DNA of 64,000 nucleotides from Prevotella melaninogenica (GCF_003609775.1 NZ_AP018049.1:744001-808000); one strand, 5' to 3'. Counted from the stretch's first letter, positions 1 through 9,185 are shown. Made by a program: numbers and translations. Notes: generated from the letters alone by a model not told the origin.

Positions 1-997
1 TAATCAAGCCCTCCAACTCTTCTGCAAGTTCTGGATTATCCTTGATCATAGTCTTAGTTGCATCACGTCCCTGTGCGAGTTTGGTTCCATTGTAGCTAAA
101 CCAGCTACCACTCTTCTGGATAATACCATACTGAACACCCAAGTCAACAATCTCGCCAATCTTTGAAATACCCTCACCAAAGGTAATCTCAAACTCTGCC
201 TTGCGGAAAGGAGGAGCAACCTTGTTCTTTACAATCTTCACACGAACCTGATTACCGATAACCTGATCGCCATCCTTGATAGATGTAACACGGCGGATGT
301 CAAGGCGTACAGAGCTATAGAACTTCAGCGCGTTACCACCAGTCGTTGTCTCAGGGTTACCAAACATCACACCAATCTTCTCACGTAGCTGGTTGATGAA
401 GATACAGCATGTATTGGTCTTTGAGATGGTTGAGGTGAGTTTACGCAATGCCTGACTCATCAGTCGTGCTTGCAGACCTACGGCAGAGTCGCCCATATCG
501 CCCTCAATCTCTTTCTTTGGAGTCAATGCTGCAACTGAGTCGACAACGAGGATGTCAATAGCAGAAGAGCGAATCAGCTGGTCGGCAATCTCTAAAGCCT
601 GCTCACCATTGTCTGGCTGTGAAACCCAAAGATTATCAACATCCACACCTAATTTCTCTGCATAGAAACGATCGAAGGCGTGCTCAGCATCAATGAAGGC
701 TGCAATACCGCCCTGCTTCTGTGCCTCTGCAATAGCGTGAATGGCCAATGTAGTCTTACCAGAACTTTCTGGACCATAAATCTCAATGATTCTACCACGT
801 GGATAACCACCCACTCCGAGTGCAGTGTCAAGTGCAACACTACCTGTCGGGATAACCTCCACCTGTTCTATTTGTTCGTCGCCCATACGCATGATGGACC
901 CTTTACCAAAGTCTTTTTCTATCTTAGACATTGCTGCCTGCAAGGCTTTCAGTTTTCCTTCAGCTGACGATGTCGTACCTGTATCTTCTTTTGCCAT
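1..997 (-). CDS. recA: Recombinase RecA (3' end outside window)
   Basis: RecA coats single-stranded DNA, drives homologous strand exchange and triggers SOS-type autoproteolysis. About 332 codons are present; the gene starts at the ATG at 995-997 (MAKEDTGTT) and runs off the window edge only a short way from its usual end. The translation shows the Walker A loop GPESSGKTT, the Walker B strand [11 protein letters not shown] and the conserved [20 protein letters not shown] region, so the family assignment is secure. It is the last gene of a minus-strand group behind the TfoX-domain gene (32-base gap) and the carboxynorspermidine dehydrogenase-like gene, and is probably co-transcribed with them. 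I saw no LexA-like operator in the short gap. No truncation or frameshift is visible in the part present. Confidence 0.97.
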   Translation of the reverse strand, partial: MAKEDTGTTSSAEGKLKALQAAMSKIEKDFGKGSIMRMGDEQIEQVEVIPTGSVALDTALGVGGYPRGRIIEIYGPESSGKTTLAIHAIAEAQKQGGIAAFIDAEHAFDRFYAEKLGVDVDNLWVSQPDNGEQALEIADQLIRSSAIDILVVDSVAALTPKKEIEGDMGDSAVGLQARLMSQALRKLTSTISKTNTCCIFINQLREKIGVMFGNPETTTGGNALKFYSSVRLDIRRVTSIKDGDQVIGNQVRVKIVKNKVAPPFRKAEFEITFGEGISKIGEIVDLGVQYGIIQKSGSWFSYNGTKLAQGRDATKTMIKDNPELAEELEGLI

Positions 998-1029
998 ATA
1001 CTATTATCTTGTTTTTGATTGATAAAACA

Positions 1030-1350
1030 TTATTTATTCTTCTTTCTACTCTTTGGATAAGGCAATACCTCTGCCAAGATCTTAACGACCTTGACAGCAA
1101 AATCAGATCTTGAAACATCTAACACATAGTGTTCCTTAGCTCCTTCATAAGGGAATCCACGTTCGGCAGATAACATCATTGATTTAATTGCCTCGTGTTC
1201 TTTGACATAAGGAATATTGTCACAGACTATGATAACAGGCTTTTCGTCAACATAAACCATGTATTCACCAAACATCTTCCTACATCTCACAGTCCCTGCA
1301 GCAGCTATCTGACTACTGACAAATTCAATAAAGTCTAAAGAGCAAGCCAT
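1030..1350 (-). CDS. TfoX/Sxy N-terminal domain protein
   Basis: This 106-residue protein matches the TfoX/Sxy N-terminal domain family: the segment CRKMFGEYMVYVDEKPV is the typical TfoX_N core, followed by a helix-rich region and a lysine-rich end (KSRKKNK). Full-length Sxy proteins activate competence genes with CRP in gamma-proteobacteria, but single-domain TfoX_N proteins in Bacteroidetes have no established job. It begins four bases after the stop of the dehydrogenase gene and 32 bases before recA, so co-transcription is likely. The position next to recA suggests, without proving, a link to DNA uptake or recombination. Confidence 0.8.
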   Translation of the reverse strand: MACSLDFIEFVSSQIAAAGTVRCRKMFGEYMVYVDEKPVIIVCDNIPYVKEHEAIKSMMLSAERGFPYEGAKEHYVLDVSRSDFAVKVVKILAEVLPYPKSRKKNK

Positions 1351-1354
1351 CTTC

Positions 1355-2593
1355 TTATAGTTCTAAATCACCACCAAACTCTTCATGCCAAGGTAAGCCC
1401 TGCTTATTGAGTACCTCCAAGAATGGATCTGGGTCGAAGTCTTCCACATTCCATACACCTGGTTTTCTCCAAAGTCCCTTGAAGAACATCATTGCACCAG
1501 CCATTGCCGGTACGCCAGTAGTATAGCTCACTCCCTGCATACCTGTTTCGTTGTAAGCATCTTGATGCTTGCAGTTATTATAGATGTAATAAGTCTGCTC
1601 CTTACCATCCTTGATACCACGAATACGGCAGCCGATAGAAGTCTCACCATCATAGTTCTCACCGAGGTCCTGTGGGTTAGGCAACACAGCCTTCAAGAAC
1701 TGTAAAGGTACAATATTAACCTTCACTGTCTTACCAGAACCGTCTGCCAATGGTGCTTCATACTCAATCTCGTCGATACGGCTCATACCAAGATTCTGGA
1801 TACAATCGAGGTAAGTGAGGTACTGCTGACCAAAGGTCATCCAGAAACGTGCACGCTTAATCGTAGGATAGTTCTTAACCAATGACTCCAACTCTTCGTG
1901 GTGCATCAAGTATGAGTCACGAGGTCCGATATTTGGATAGGTTATGTCCTGATGTACTACCAATGGGTCAGTCTCAATCCATTTGCCATTCTCGTAATAA
2001 AGACCCTTCTGGGTAATCTCACGGATATTGATTTCTGGGTTGAAGTTAGTTGCAAACGCCTTGTGGTGGTTACCTGCATTACAGTCAACAATATCAAGAT
2101 AATGAATCTCATCAAAGTGATGCTTTGCTGCGTATGCGGTATAAGCCTGTGACACTCCAGGGTCGAAACCACAGCCGAGGATTGCTGTCAAGCCAGCCTG
2201 CTCGAACTTATCTTTATAAGCCCACTGCCAACTGTACTCGAAGTGTGCCTCATCTTTTGGCTCATAGTTTGCGGTGTCAAGATAGTTGCAACCGCAAGCT
2301 AAGCAGGCATCCATGATAGTGAGGTCCTGATAAGGGAGTGCAAGATTGATAACCAGCTCTGGCTTGAATGAGTTGAAGAGTGCCTTCAACTGCTCAACAT
2401 CGTCTGCATCAACTTGTGCAGTCTTGATGTCAGCCTTGTAGCCCTTATCATGAATTGCCTTAACCAGTTCGTCACATTTCTCCTTACGACGGCTGGCAAT
2501 CATGAACTCTGTAAACACGTCCTGATTCTGGACAATCTTAAAAGCGGCTACAGTAGCTACGCCACCTGCGCCAATCATTAAAACTTTTCCCAT
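1355..2593 (-). CDS. Carboxynorspermidine/carboxyspermidine dehydrogenase-like protein
   Basis: This 412-residue protein belongs to the saccharopine dehydrogenase-like (LYS1-type) family. It opens with a Rossmann motif (MIGAGGVATVAAFK) and has the GCGFDPGVSQAY segment seen in carboxynorspermidine dehydrogenases, which reductively condense aspartate semialdehyde with diaminopropane or putrescine in the alternative polyamine route. Length and motif order fit that subgroup better than lysine-pathway saccharopine dehydrogenase. The partner decarboxylase (nspC type) is not in this window. It is first in the group leading to the TfoX-domain gene and recA. No consensus promoter is obvious in the 100 bases upstream. 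The family call is firm; the exact polyamine substrate is inferred. Confidence 0.85.
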   Translation of the reverse strand: MGKVLMIGAGGVATVAAFKIVQNQDVFTEFMIASRRKEKCDELVKAIHDKGYKADIKTAQVDADDVEQLKALFNSFKPELVINLALPYQDLTIMDACLACGCNYLDTANYEPKDEAHFEYSWQWAYKDKFEQAGLTAILGCGFDPGVSQAYTAYAAKHHFDEIHYLDIVDCNAGNHHKAFATNFNPEINIREITQKGLYYENGKWIETDPLVVHQDITYPNIGPRDSYLMHHEELESLVKNYPTIKRARFWMTFGQQYLTYLDCIQNLGMSRIDEIEYEAPLADGSGKTVKVNIVPLQFLKAVLPNPQDLGENYDGETSIGCRIRGIKDGKEQTYYIYNNCKHQDAYNETGMQGVSYTTGVPAMAGAMMFFKGLWRKPGVWNVEDFDPDPFLEVLNKQGLPWHEEFGGDLEL

Positions 2594-2697
2594 AGTTCAA
2601 TTCAATTCCCTATCATTTATTCCTATTTCTCTCTCCGAAGAAGAGAGTAAAAGAATGTTATGTTGGGAATCCTTGTTTATTATTATTATTTTATTTT

Positions 2698-3318
2698 TTA
2701 CTTAATCTTTTGTTCAATCTCTGATGAGGAAATACCCATTGCGTTAAGGAGCGAATAACCTAAAATCTGCTGTTTGAAGTTACCTCCTTCGAGTGGTTGC
2801 ATTGCAAACAATGTAATATGCTTTAATTCATCATCTGCATCGCGAAGGGTAGAACGAAGTGTACTCATTAAATGGCTGTCCTCAGCATTTGGTACAAGCA
2901 TAATACGCTTAATCTCTTCATGACTAAGAACCGTTTTTAGAAGGTCGAGAAGAACGTTGTTTTTTTCAGCTACTTCATCGCTTGTAACAATAGAATTGAT
3001 AATGAATTCGCCAAGCTGTGGGTCCTTGAATGCCTGCCCATTCAGTTCTTTCACATAATCCGCTGGAGCAAAATTCTCAAGTTTTGGATTCTTTTTATCA
3101 TGTAAAAGCACCACTTGTGTCTCGTGATTTCCAGGCTTCAAACGTCCATCAAGGGCAATGTTAACAGCCCACTGACTGAAATCAGCAGCGGGAATACGAC
3201 GGTTCAACATTCGCTCAAAGTTGACAATGAGGTCGAAAGCGACATGGTCTATGTAATCACCATCCACAATGATGATGTTCTCACTCCATTTAATGTTCTG
3301 TGCTTCTTGTGCATTCAT
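2698..3318 (-). CDS. Conserved hypothetical protein, 206 aa
   Basis: I do not recognise a named family. The 206-residue protein has no signal peptide or membrane segment and reads as a mixed alpha/beta cytosolic protein. It opens with a hydrophobic strand (NIIIVDGDYIDHVAFDLIVNF) and has a second one (IKRIMLVPNAEDSH) flanked by charged helices, giving a nucleotide-binding-like feel without a Walker motif. It stands alone: the next minus-strand gene downstream begins over 100 bases away. A textbook promoter (TTTG-N19-TATCTTTG) sits so close that the -7 box ends only five bases before the ATG, so the message is probably leaderless or nearly so. Confidence 0.7.
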   Translation of the reverse strand: MNAQEAQNIKWSENIIIVDGDYIDHVAFDLIVNFERMLNRRIPAADFSQWAVNIALDGRLKPGNHETQVVLLHDKKNPKLENFAPADYVKELNGQAFKDPQLGEFIINSIVTSDEVAEKNNVLLDLLKTVLSHEEIKRIMLVPNAEDSHLMSTLRSTLRDADDELKHITLFAMQPLEGGNFKQQILGYSLLNAMGISSSEIEQKIK

Positions 3319-3323
3319 AGCTA

Positions 3324-3354
3324 CAAAGATACATTAAATCAAGCGAAATGCAAA
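3324..3354 (-). promoter_or_regulatory. Promoter of the 206-aa hypothetical gene
   Basis: On the minus strand this reads TTTG, 19 bases, then TATCTTTG, a perfect match to the Bacteroidetes primary sigma-factor promoter. The -7 box ends five bases before the start codon at 3318, implying a leaderless or very short-leader transcript. Confidence 0.75.
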
Positions 3355-3370
3355 ATAAATAAGGTCGTTT

Positions 3371-3787
3371 TTATTGCTTTATTGACTTGCGTGATTTATA
3401 GATAAATAGAATTATAGCAATAATAATAAGAGAGAATGGTACTATTGATGACATGATAATTAATTTGACAGAACATACTGTAATATACAATATAGCCAAC
3501 AATAGGATTGGCATTATATCACGAAGAGCTTTAGGATTCCTGTTCTTTCGAGATTTTTCGCTCATAAGACTTGTGTCGTATGGATGCTTTTCTTGGTTGA
3601 CAATCAGCAAGAATATGATTAATGAAATAACTGGGAGTGTCAGTATAAGATACTTAGAACCATAGCTTTCTGCTTCTCCACCAATGTTCCAATGTAGGAT
3701 AATAGTCTCAGGTCCACTCAGAACACAATATAATGCAATTATTGTAATTGCAATGATAATGGCTAATGATAGAATTTTACTTTTCAT
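3371..3787 (-). CDS. Small membrane protein with DUF1648-like domain
   Basis: This 138-residue protein has about four hydrophobic segments: residues 5-25, 45-63, 90-108 and 113-130. Between the first two lies IILHWNIGGEAESYGSK, which resembles the DUF1648 motif (proline/histidine-tryptophan-glycine stretch) of small membrane proteins such as the SdpI immunity family. A polar loop rich in Lys, Arg and Ser follows. Function is unknown; a link to peptide immunity is only a family-level possibility. Its own promoter (TTTG-N19-TATTTTTG) lies 42-72 bases upstream, so it is probably monocistronic. AT content is higher than in neighbouring housekeeping genes. Confidence 0.65.
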   Translation of the reverse strand: MKSKILSLAIIIAITIIALYCVLSGPETIILHWNIGGEAESYGSKYLILTLPVISLIIFLLIVNQEKHPYDTSLMSEKSRKNRNPKALRDIMPILLLAILYITVCSVKLIIMSSIVPFSLIIIAIILFIYKSRKSIKQ

Positions 3788-3828
3788 ATTATGATTGTTG
3801 TTGATGTTAGAAGAGTCAGTTCTTATGA

Positions 3829-3859
3829 CAAAAATACAATTTATTTTGTAAAATACAAA
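3829..3859 (-). promoter_or_regulatory. Promoter of the DUF1648-like gene
   Basis: The minus strand reads TTTG, 19 bases, then TATTTTTG, matching the Bacteroidetes consensus, and leaves a leader of roughly 35 bases before the ATG at 3787. Confidence 0.7.
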
Positions 3860-4016
3860 GCAAATACACTTTTTATTATATAAGCCACAATATTGTATTT
3901 GCTTCTGAAAACCAGGGCCCTAAGCACATCGGTTGAGATTGTTTTTAGTAGTATAGCTTGTTCTTAATAATAAGTTGAATTTATTTCGGTAGTATATTCC
4001 AATGTGTTTATTACTC

Positions 4017-4079
4017 CACACCAATGGTGCTCACCATTAACACCATTGGTGCGAAGCCTTAGCACGGCATGTGTTGGAT
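4017..4079 (+). repeat. Family-1 palindromic repeat, copy A (three 22-base units)
   Basis: Three near-palindromes (CACACCAATGGTGCT, AACACCATTGGTGCG, AGCACGGCATGTGTT) start at 4017, 4039 and 4061, an exact 22-base pitch. The copy lies between nifJ and the DUF1648-like gene, beyond the nifJ terminator. Similarity to copy E (36.6 kb) extends upstream to about 3887, where both carry ATTGTATTTGCTT, so the full element may be near 250-300 bases. The remaining 3.8-4.2 kb spacer is AT-rich and shows no gene. Confidence 0.8.
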
Positions 4080-4191
4080 AGTGATACATTGGTTAATGAT
4101 ATTGAAAGAGAGGTATTAAGGTTGTTGTTTTGATGGGAGTATGACGCTAATACATATATAATAAAGTTTAGTAAGTTGCACGAATAGGTAT

Positions 4192-4228
4192 AAAAAAAGA
4201 GGCTCCTCCATAATGAAGAAGCCTCTTT
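4192..4228 (-). terminator. Terminator of nifJ
   Basis: On the minus strand AGAGGCT and AGCCTCT form a hairpin, with further pairing in the loop (CTtCATtATGgAG), followed by seven T residues. It begins about 55 bases after the nifJ stop. Confidence 0.85.
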
Positions 4229-4281
4229 GCGTATGTTATATAGTGTTTTAACTATATCTTTTTAATCTGTACGTTAGGCGA

Positions 4282-7200
4282 TTATGCCTCCTCGCTCCAG
4301 TCTTCCTGAGTCTTGCGAACATAGCTCTTGTAACGGAGCTTAGCCATATCCTCACAAGCCTTGAAGAGCTCCTCACCCTCATTTGGATAAGCCTTGAGGA
4401 CAGAGAGGAAACGAACCTCACTATGAAGGAAGTCTTGGAACTTATCCCATTCTGGTTCCTTAGAATCGAGTGAGAATGGGTTCTTACCCTCTTCAGCCAA
4501 CAGTGGGTTGTAACGCCAGAGCTGCCAGTAACCACAAGCAACAGCATTTGCTTCCTGAGCCTGGCTACGACCCATACCACCCTTCACCTTCAAACCATGG
4601 TTGATACATGGAGAGTAAGCGATGATGAGTGATGGTCCAGGATATGCCTCAGCCTCACGGATAGCCTTCAATGTCTGTGCATTGTCAGCACCCATAGCAA
4701 TCTGAGCTACGTAAACATAACCGTATGTAGTTGCCATCAAACCGAGGTCCTTCTTGCGGATACGCTTACCCTTAGCTGCGAACTGAGCAATAGCACCGAG
4801 TGGAGTAGCCTTAGAACTCTGACCACCAGTGTTAGAGTAAACCTCAGTATCGAGAACCAAGATGTTAACGTCCTCACCAGAAGCGATAACGTGGTCGAGA
4901 CCACCATAACCGATATCGTATGAAGCACCGTCACCACCGATAATCCACTGGCTACGCTTAACGAGATAGTGGTCGAGAGTCTTCAGTTCTGCGCATACAG
5001 GGCAACCCTTCTCTGCACCAGCAGCGATCAATGGCTTCAACTTAGCAGCAGCAACCTTTGATGCATCAGCATCCTCCATGTTGTCGAGCCACTCCTGTGC
5101 AGCCTCCTTGAACTCAGCAGGTGTATGGTCGTTAGCCATAGATTCGTTAAGAAGTACAGCGATACGCTCGCGCATCTTCTTGTTACCCATAGCCATACCC
5201 ATACCAAACTCACAGAAGTCCTCGAACAGTGAGTTATTGAATGCAGGACCATGACCATCCTCGTTAGTTGTGTAAGGAGTTGATGGTACTGAAGCTGAGT
5301 AAATTGAAGAACAACCAGTAGCGTTTGCAATCATCTCACGATCACCGAAGAGCTGTGAAACGAGCTTAACGTATGGAGTCTCACCACAACCAGCACAAGC
5401 ACCAGAGAACTCGAATAATGGCTGAGCAAACTGAGAGTTCTTAGCGTTAGACTTGATATCAACGAGATGCTGCTTAGTCTTAACGTTCTTAACGAGGTAG
5501 TCCCAGTTAGCTGCACGGTGGTTAGCCTCTTCCTCGCCAGCAACGAACTGTGTCATAGAGAGAGCCTTGTTACCCTTCTTACCTGGACAAACATCAGCAC
5601 AGTTGCTACAACCTGTACAGTCGAGAACTGATACCTCAATGCGGAACTGCATTCCCTTGAGCTGCTTTGGAGCGATGATGTCGAGAGTCTCCTCATTGAA
5701 GTTAGCCTTCTCTGCCTCATCCAATACGAATGGACGGATACAAGCGTGAGGACAAACGTATGAACACTTGTTACACTGGATACAGTTCTCTGCATCCCAC
5801 TTTGGAACGAAGGTAGCAACACCGCGCTTGTCGAAAGCTGCTGTACCTACTGACCAAGTACCGTCAACAGTACCATGATTAACGAAGTCAGAAACCTTCA
5901 AGAGGTCACCTGCCTGTGCATTCATTGGGCGAACAAGCTCCTTAACGAATGCTGGTGCATCGTCTGCTTTAGCATCGTCATCAGAGAGGTTAGCCCAAGC
6001 TGGATCAACAGCCAACTGCTTGTACTCGTTACCACGGTCAACAGCAGCAAAGTTCTTGTCTACAACGTCCTGACCCTTCTTACTGTAACTCTTAACGATA
6101 AACTTCTTCATCTGGTCAACTGCAAGGTCGAGAGGAATAACCTCTGTAATACGGAAGAATGCAGACTGGAGGATAGTATTGGTACGGTTACCGAGGCCAA
6201 TCTCTTGTGCAATCTTTGTAGCGTTGATATAGTAAACGCTGATATTGTTCTTAGCGAAGTAGCGCTTTACCTTATTAGGAATGAAGTGTACAAGCTCCTC
6301 ACCATCAAAGATTGTGTTCAACAAGAATGTACCGTTCTTACGCAAACCACGTGTAACGTCGTACATGTTCAAGTAAGCCTGAACGTGACAAGCCACGAAG
6401 TTTGGAGTATTTACCTGATAAGTAGAACGGATTGGATTATCACCGAAACGGAGGTGAGAACATGTGAAACCACCAGACTTCTTAGAGTCGTATGAGAAGT
6501 AAGCCTGACAGTACTTATTGGTGTTGTCACCGATAATCTTTACTGAGTTCTTGTTAGCACCAACGGTACCGTCAGCACCAAGACCGTAGAACTTAGCCTC
6601 GTAAGTACTTTCACCACCCAATGGAATCTCCTCAACCTCTGGGAGAGAAGTGAAGGTAACGTCATCAACGATACCTACTGTGAAGTGGTTCTTTGGCTCT
6701 GGCAACTCGAGGTTGTCATAAACAGCGATAATCTTAGCTGGTGTTGTATCTGAAGAACCGAGACCATAACGACCACCAACGATCAATGGCTTGTTCTCAA
6801 CATCGTAGAATGCGCTCTTAACATCGAGGTACAATGGCTCACCCTCTGCACCTGGCTCCTTAGTACGGTCAAGAACAGCGATGCGCTTAACAGACTTTGG
6901 AACTGCAGCGAGCAAGTGCTTAACAGAGAATGGACGATAAAGGTGTACAGCAACCATACCAACCTTCTTACCCTGAGACATCAAGTAGTCGATAGCTTCA
7001 CGAGCTGCCTCAGTAGCTGAACCCATCAAGATGATGATGTTCTCTGCATCCTTAGCACCATAGTAATCGAAGAGATGATACTCACGACCAGTAATCTTTG
7101 ATACTTCGCCGAGATAGTGCTCAACAACCTCTGCTACATTCTCGTATGCACTATTAGATGCCTCACGATGTGTGAAGAATGTCTCAGGGTTCTCAGCTGT

Positions 7201-7857
7201 ACCACGTACAACTGGACGCTCTGGTGACATAGCACGGTCACGGAAACGCTTGATATCCTCCTCGTCAACTAATGGGCGAATATCCTCTGCATCGATGCAC
7301 TCAATCTTATGATACTCGTGTGATGTACGGAAACCGTCGAAGAAGTTGATGAATGGTACTGATGTCTTCAATGTAGCAAGGTGAGGAACTGCAGAGAGGT
7401 CCATAACCTCCTGAACAGAACCTGAACAGAACATTGCGAAGCCTGTCTGACGGCAAGCCATTACGTCCTGGTGGTCACCGAAGATACAAAGAGCGTGACT
7501 TGCGAGTGTACGTGCTGAAACGTTGAATACACATGGCAAAAGTTCACCAGCGATCTTGTACATGTTAGGAATCATCAAGAGAAGACCCTGTGATGCGGTG
7601 AAGGTTGTTGTGAGAGCACCAGACTGCAGTGAACCGTGTACGGCACCTGCTGCGCCACCCTCTGACTGCATCTCCTGAACGCTTACAGTCTGACCCCAAA
7701 GGTTCTTACGTCCGCGTGCTGACCACTCGTCTACGTGCTCAGCCATTGGAGATGATGGAGTGATAGGATAGATAGCTGCTACCTCAGAGAACATGTAGCT
7801 CACATGAGCAGCGGCCTCGTTACCATCACAAGTGATAAACTTCTTTTCTTTAGCCAT
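4282..7857 (-). CDS. nifJ: Pyruvate:ferredoxin (flavodoxin) oxidoreductase
   Basis: A single-chain, 1191-residue enzyme that converts pyruvate and CoA to acetyl-CoA and CO2 while reducing ferredoxin or flavodoxin; it is the main pyruvate-oxidising step in anaerobic Bacteroidales. The domain order is normal: N-terminal pyrimidine-binding half (YPITPSSPMAEHVDEW), gamma-type domain, an insert with two 4Fe-4S motifs (CIQCNKCSYVCP and CTGCSNCADVCP, around residues 690-760), then the thiamine-diphosphate half with the ACAGCGETPY cluster ligands and GGDGASYDIGYGGLDH. Length is as expected and no break is seen. The reading uses a restricted set of preferred codons, suggesting high expression. The AAA ATPase gene ends only 45 bases upstream and no consensus promoter is visible in the gap, so partial read-through is possible. 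A strong terminator follows. Confidence 0.97.
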   Translation of the reverse strand: MAKEKKFITCDGNEAAAHVSYMFSEVAAIYPITPSSPMAEHVDEWSARGRKNLWGQTVSVQEMQSEGGAAGAVHGSLQSGALTTTFTASQGLLLMIPNMYKIAGELLPCVFNVSARTLASHALCIFGDHQDVMACRQTGFAMFCSGSVQEVMDLSAVPHLATLKTSVPFINFFDGFRTSHEYHKIECIDAEDIRPLVDEEDIKRFRDRAMSPERPVVRGTAENPETFFTHREASNSAYENVAEVVEHYLGEVSKITGREYHLFDYYGAKDAENIIILMGSATEAAREAIDYLMSQGKKVGMVAVHLYRPFSVKHLLAAVPKSVKRIAVLDRTKEPGAEGEPLYLDVKSAFYDVENKPLIVGGRYGLGSSDTTPAKIIAVYDNLELPEPKNHFTVGIVDDVTFTSLPEVEEIPLGGESTYEAKFYGLGADGTVGANKNSVKIIGDNTNKYCQAYFSYDSKKSGGFTCSHLRFGDNPIRSTYQVNTPNFVACHVQAYLNMYDVTRGLRKNGTFLLNTIFDGEELVHFIPNKVKRYFAKNNISVYYINATKIAQEIGLGNRTNTILQSAFFRITEVIPLDLAVDQMKKFIVKSYSKKGQDVVDKNFAAVDRGNEYKQLAVDPAWANLSDDDAKADDAPAFVKELVRPMNAQAGDLLKVSDFVNHGTVDGTWSVGTAAFDKRGVATFVPKWDAENCIQCNKCSYVCPHACIRPFVLDEAEKANFNEETLDIIAPKQLKGMQFRIEVSVLDCTGCSNCADVCPGKKGNKALSMTQFVAGEEEANHRAANWDYLVKNVKTKQHLVDIKSNAKNSQFAQPLFEFSGACAGCGETPYVKLVSQLFGDREMIANATGCSSIYSASVPSTPYTTNEDGHGPAFNNSLFEDFCEFGMGMAMGNKKMRERIAVLLNESMANDHTPAEFKEAAQEWLDNMEDADASKVAAAKLKPLIAAGAEKGCPVCAELKTLDHYLVKRSQWIIGGDGASYDIGYGGLDHVIASGEDVNILVLDTEVYSNTGGQSSKATPLGAIAQFAAKGKRIRKKDLGLMATTYGYVYVAQIAMGADNAQTLKAIREAEAYPGPSLIIAYSPCINHGLKVKGGMGRSQAQEANAVACGYWQLWRYNPLLAEEGKNPFSLDSKEPEWDKFQDFLHSEVRFLSVLKAYPNEGEELFKACEDMAKLRYKSYVRKTQEDWSEEA

Positions 7858-7902
7858 TTTGAAATTTATTAAATGAATATTTTATAATGTTTTTGGTCTT
7901 GC

Positions 7903-9087
7903 CTAATAAAGGAAACCCATTAGCCAAAGTGGTACTTGATTGTCTTTACCCACTTCGGTGTTGTATATAGTATAGGTTGTGTCACTGCTAAAACGTTTTT
8001 TAGCCTTTCCAGTATCACATACCTTAAACTTTTCTTTTTGATTGATAATATATGTACCTTGTTTATTACCTTCATTTACCGAGCATACTTCTTGTAACGC
8101 ATTTACAAAGAATGTCTCCATAAGCTGCTGTTCATCAAGTTGGATAGGATAGATGGCATATATCAAGTTTGAGTTTTGCAACATAACCTTTGCAGGTTTC
8201 TTTGGAAACTCCTGCCCAACAGGATAAACAAGGTTGATAAGCCGTGCGTCAGCAAGATTCTTGATATAATTCATCACCGTAGCACGGCTGGTATTGATAT
8301 CTTTAGCAAGGTTGCTGATGTTTGGAGCCTTAGGACCTTCCAAGGCGAGAAGGTAAAATAACTTTTTAATCTTGGTCAGATATTTCAAGTCAATTTGCTT
8401 GATGAGAAGGATATCTACCTCAGTCATCATGTTCATCGTCTTCAGTAGATTCTCTGAGAAGTTGCGATGCTCTAAGAAGAAAGGGTAAAAGCCGTGATGA
8501 ATATAGTCCGCAAAGAACTTCATCGGACTTACCTTTGAGAGGATCTCTCTTGTAATCTCCTCATGGTTGTTTATGATATCCTTTAGTGTGTAAGGCTCAA
8601 ACTGTTGGTTGGTTTGTAAGTTCAAGTACTCACGGAAAGAGAAGCCTCGAAGGTTATAGCTCTTAACAATGCCATTAAGTTCGGGATTTTCTTCTTTCAG
8701 TCTCATGACGCTTGAACCAGTGAAGACAATCTTCAACTCTGGATAATTGTCATAACATTGACGAAGCTCATGACTCCAGTCTGGCTGTTTAAATACTTGA
8801 TCAATCAACAAGACTTTTCCTCCGTGACGATAAAACTCGCCAGCGAAGTCTGCTATACCTCTGCCTTGGAAGTAAAAGTTATTCATGTTTACATAAAGGC
8901 ATTGGCGATCAGTAGAGCCATAACGCTCTTTGGCATATTGTAGGAGGAAGGTCGTTTTGCCTACGCCTCGCGTACCCTTGATGCCGATGAGCCGGTCGTC
9001 CCAATTAATTTCATCCATGAGACGACGACGCACTGGGGCATTTACATGCTCCACCAAGTAAGTATGCGTGCGAAAGAATGCGTCCAT
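7903..9087 (-). CDS. AAA-family ATPase with C-terminal DUF4143-type domain
   Basis: A 394-residue P-loop ATPase of the large Bacteroidetes AAA_14/DUF4143 group, whose role is unknown. The N-terminal domain has Walker A GTRGVGKTTF (about residue 37) and a sensor strand IVFTGSS. The middle contains a winged-helix-like stretch (ISNLAKDINTSRATVMNYIKNL, about residue 255) and the C-terminal part resembles a nuclease-like fold often found in this group. The Walker B strand reads VLLIDQVFKQ: the usual catalytic acid after Asp is Gln, so hydrolysis may be weak. A promoter lies 32-63 bases upstream. The divergent gene at 9240 has its own promoter. Confidence 0.85.
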   Translation of the reverse strand: MDAFFRTHTYLVEHVNAPVRRRLMDEINWDDRLIGIKGTRGVGKTTFLLQYAKERYGSTDRQCLYVNMNNFYFQGRGIADFAGEFYRHGGKVLLIDQVFKQPDWSHELRQCYDNYPELKIVFTGSSVMRLKEENPELNGIVKSYNLRGFSFREYLNLQTNQQFEPYTLKDIINNHEEITREILSKVSPMKFFADYIHHGFYPFFLEHRNFSENLLKTMNMMTEVDILLIKQIDLKYLTKIKKLFYLLALEGPKAPNISNLAKDINTSRATVMNYIKNLADARLINLVYPVGQEFPKKPAKVMLQNSNLIYAIYPIQLDEQQLMETFFVNALQEVCSVNEGNKQGTYIINQKEKFKVCDTGKAKKRFSSDTTYTIYNTEVGKDNQVPLWLMGFLY

Positions 9088-9118
9088 CTTGTTCTCGTTA
9101 TATAATGTTATGCAAATG

Positions 9119-9150
9119 CAAAGTTACTGTTTTTTTCTCTAATTTGCAAA
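9119..9150 (-). promoter_or_regulatory. Promoter of the AAA ATPase gene
   Basis: The minus strand reads TTTG, 20 bases, TAACTTTG, followed by about 31 bases to the ATG at 9087. It lies back to back with the plus-strand promoter at 9186. Confidence 0.7.
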
Positions 9151-9185
9151 CTATAGATAGCAAAAAATGATTTTTTTGTTTTTAT

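Noticed and set aside
5875..6495. 206-codon open frame antisense to nifJ
   Set aside because: It lies wholly inside the strongly conserved nifJ gene on the other strand; biased codons of nifJ leave long opposite frames. The translation has no recognisable domain and no promoter.
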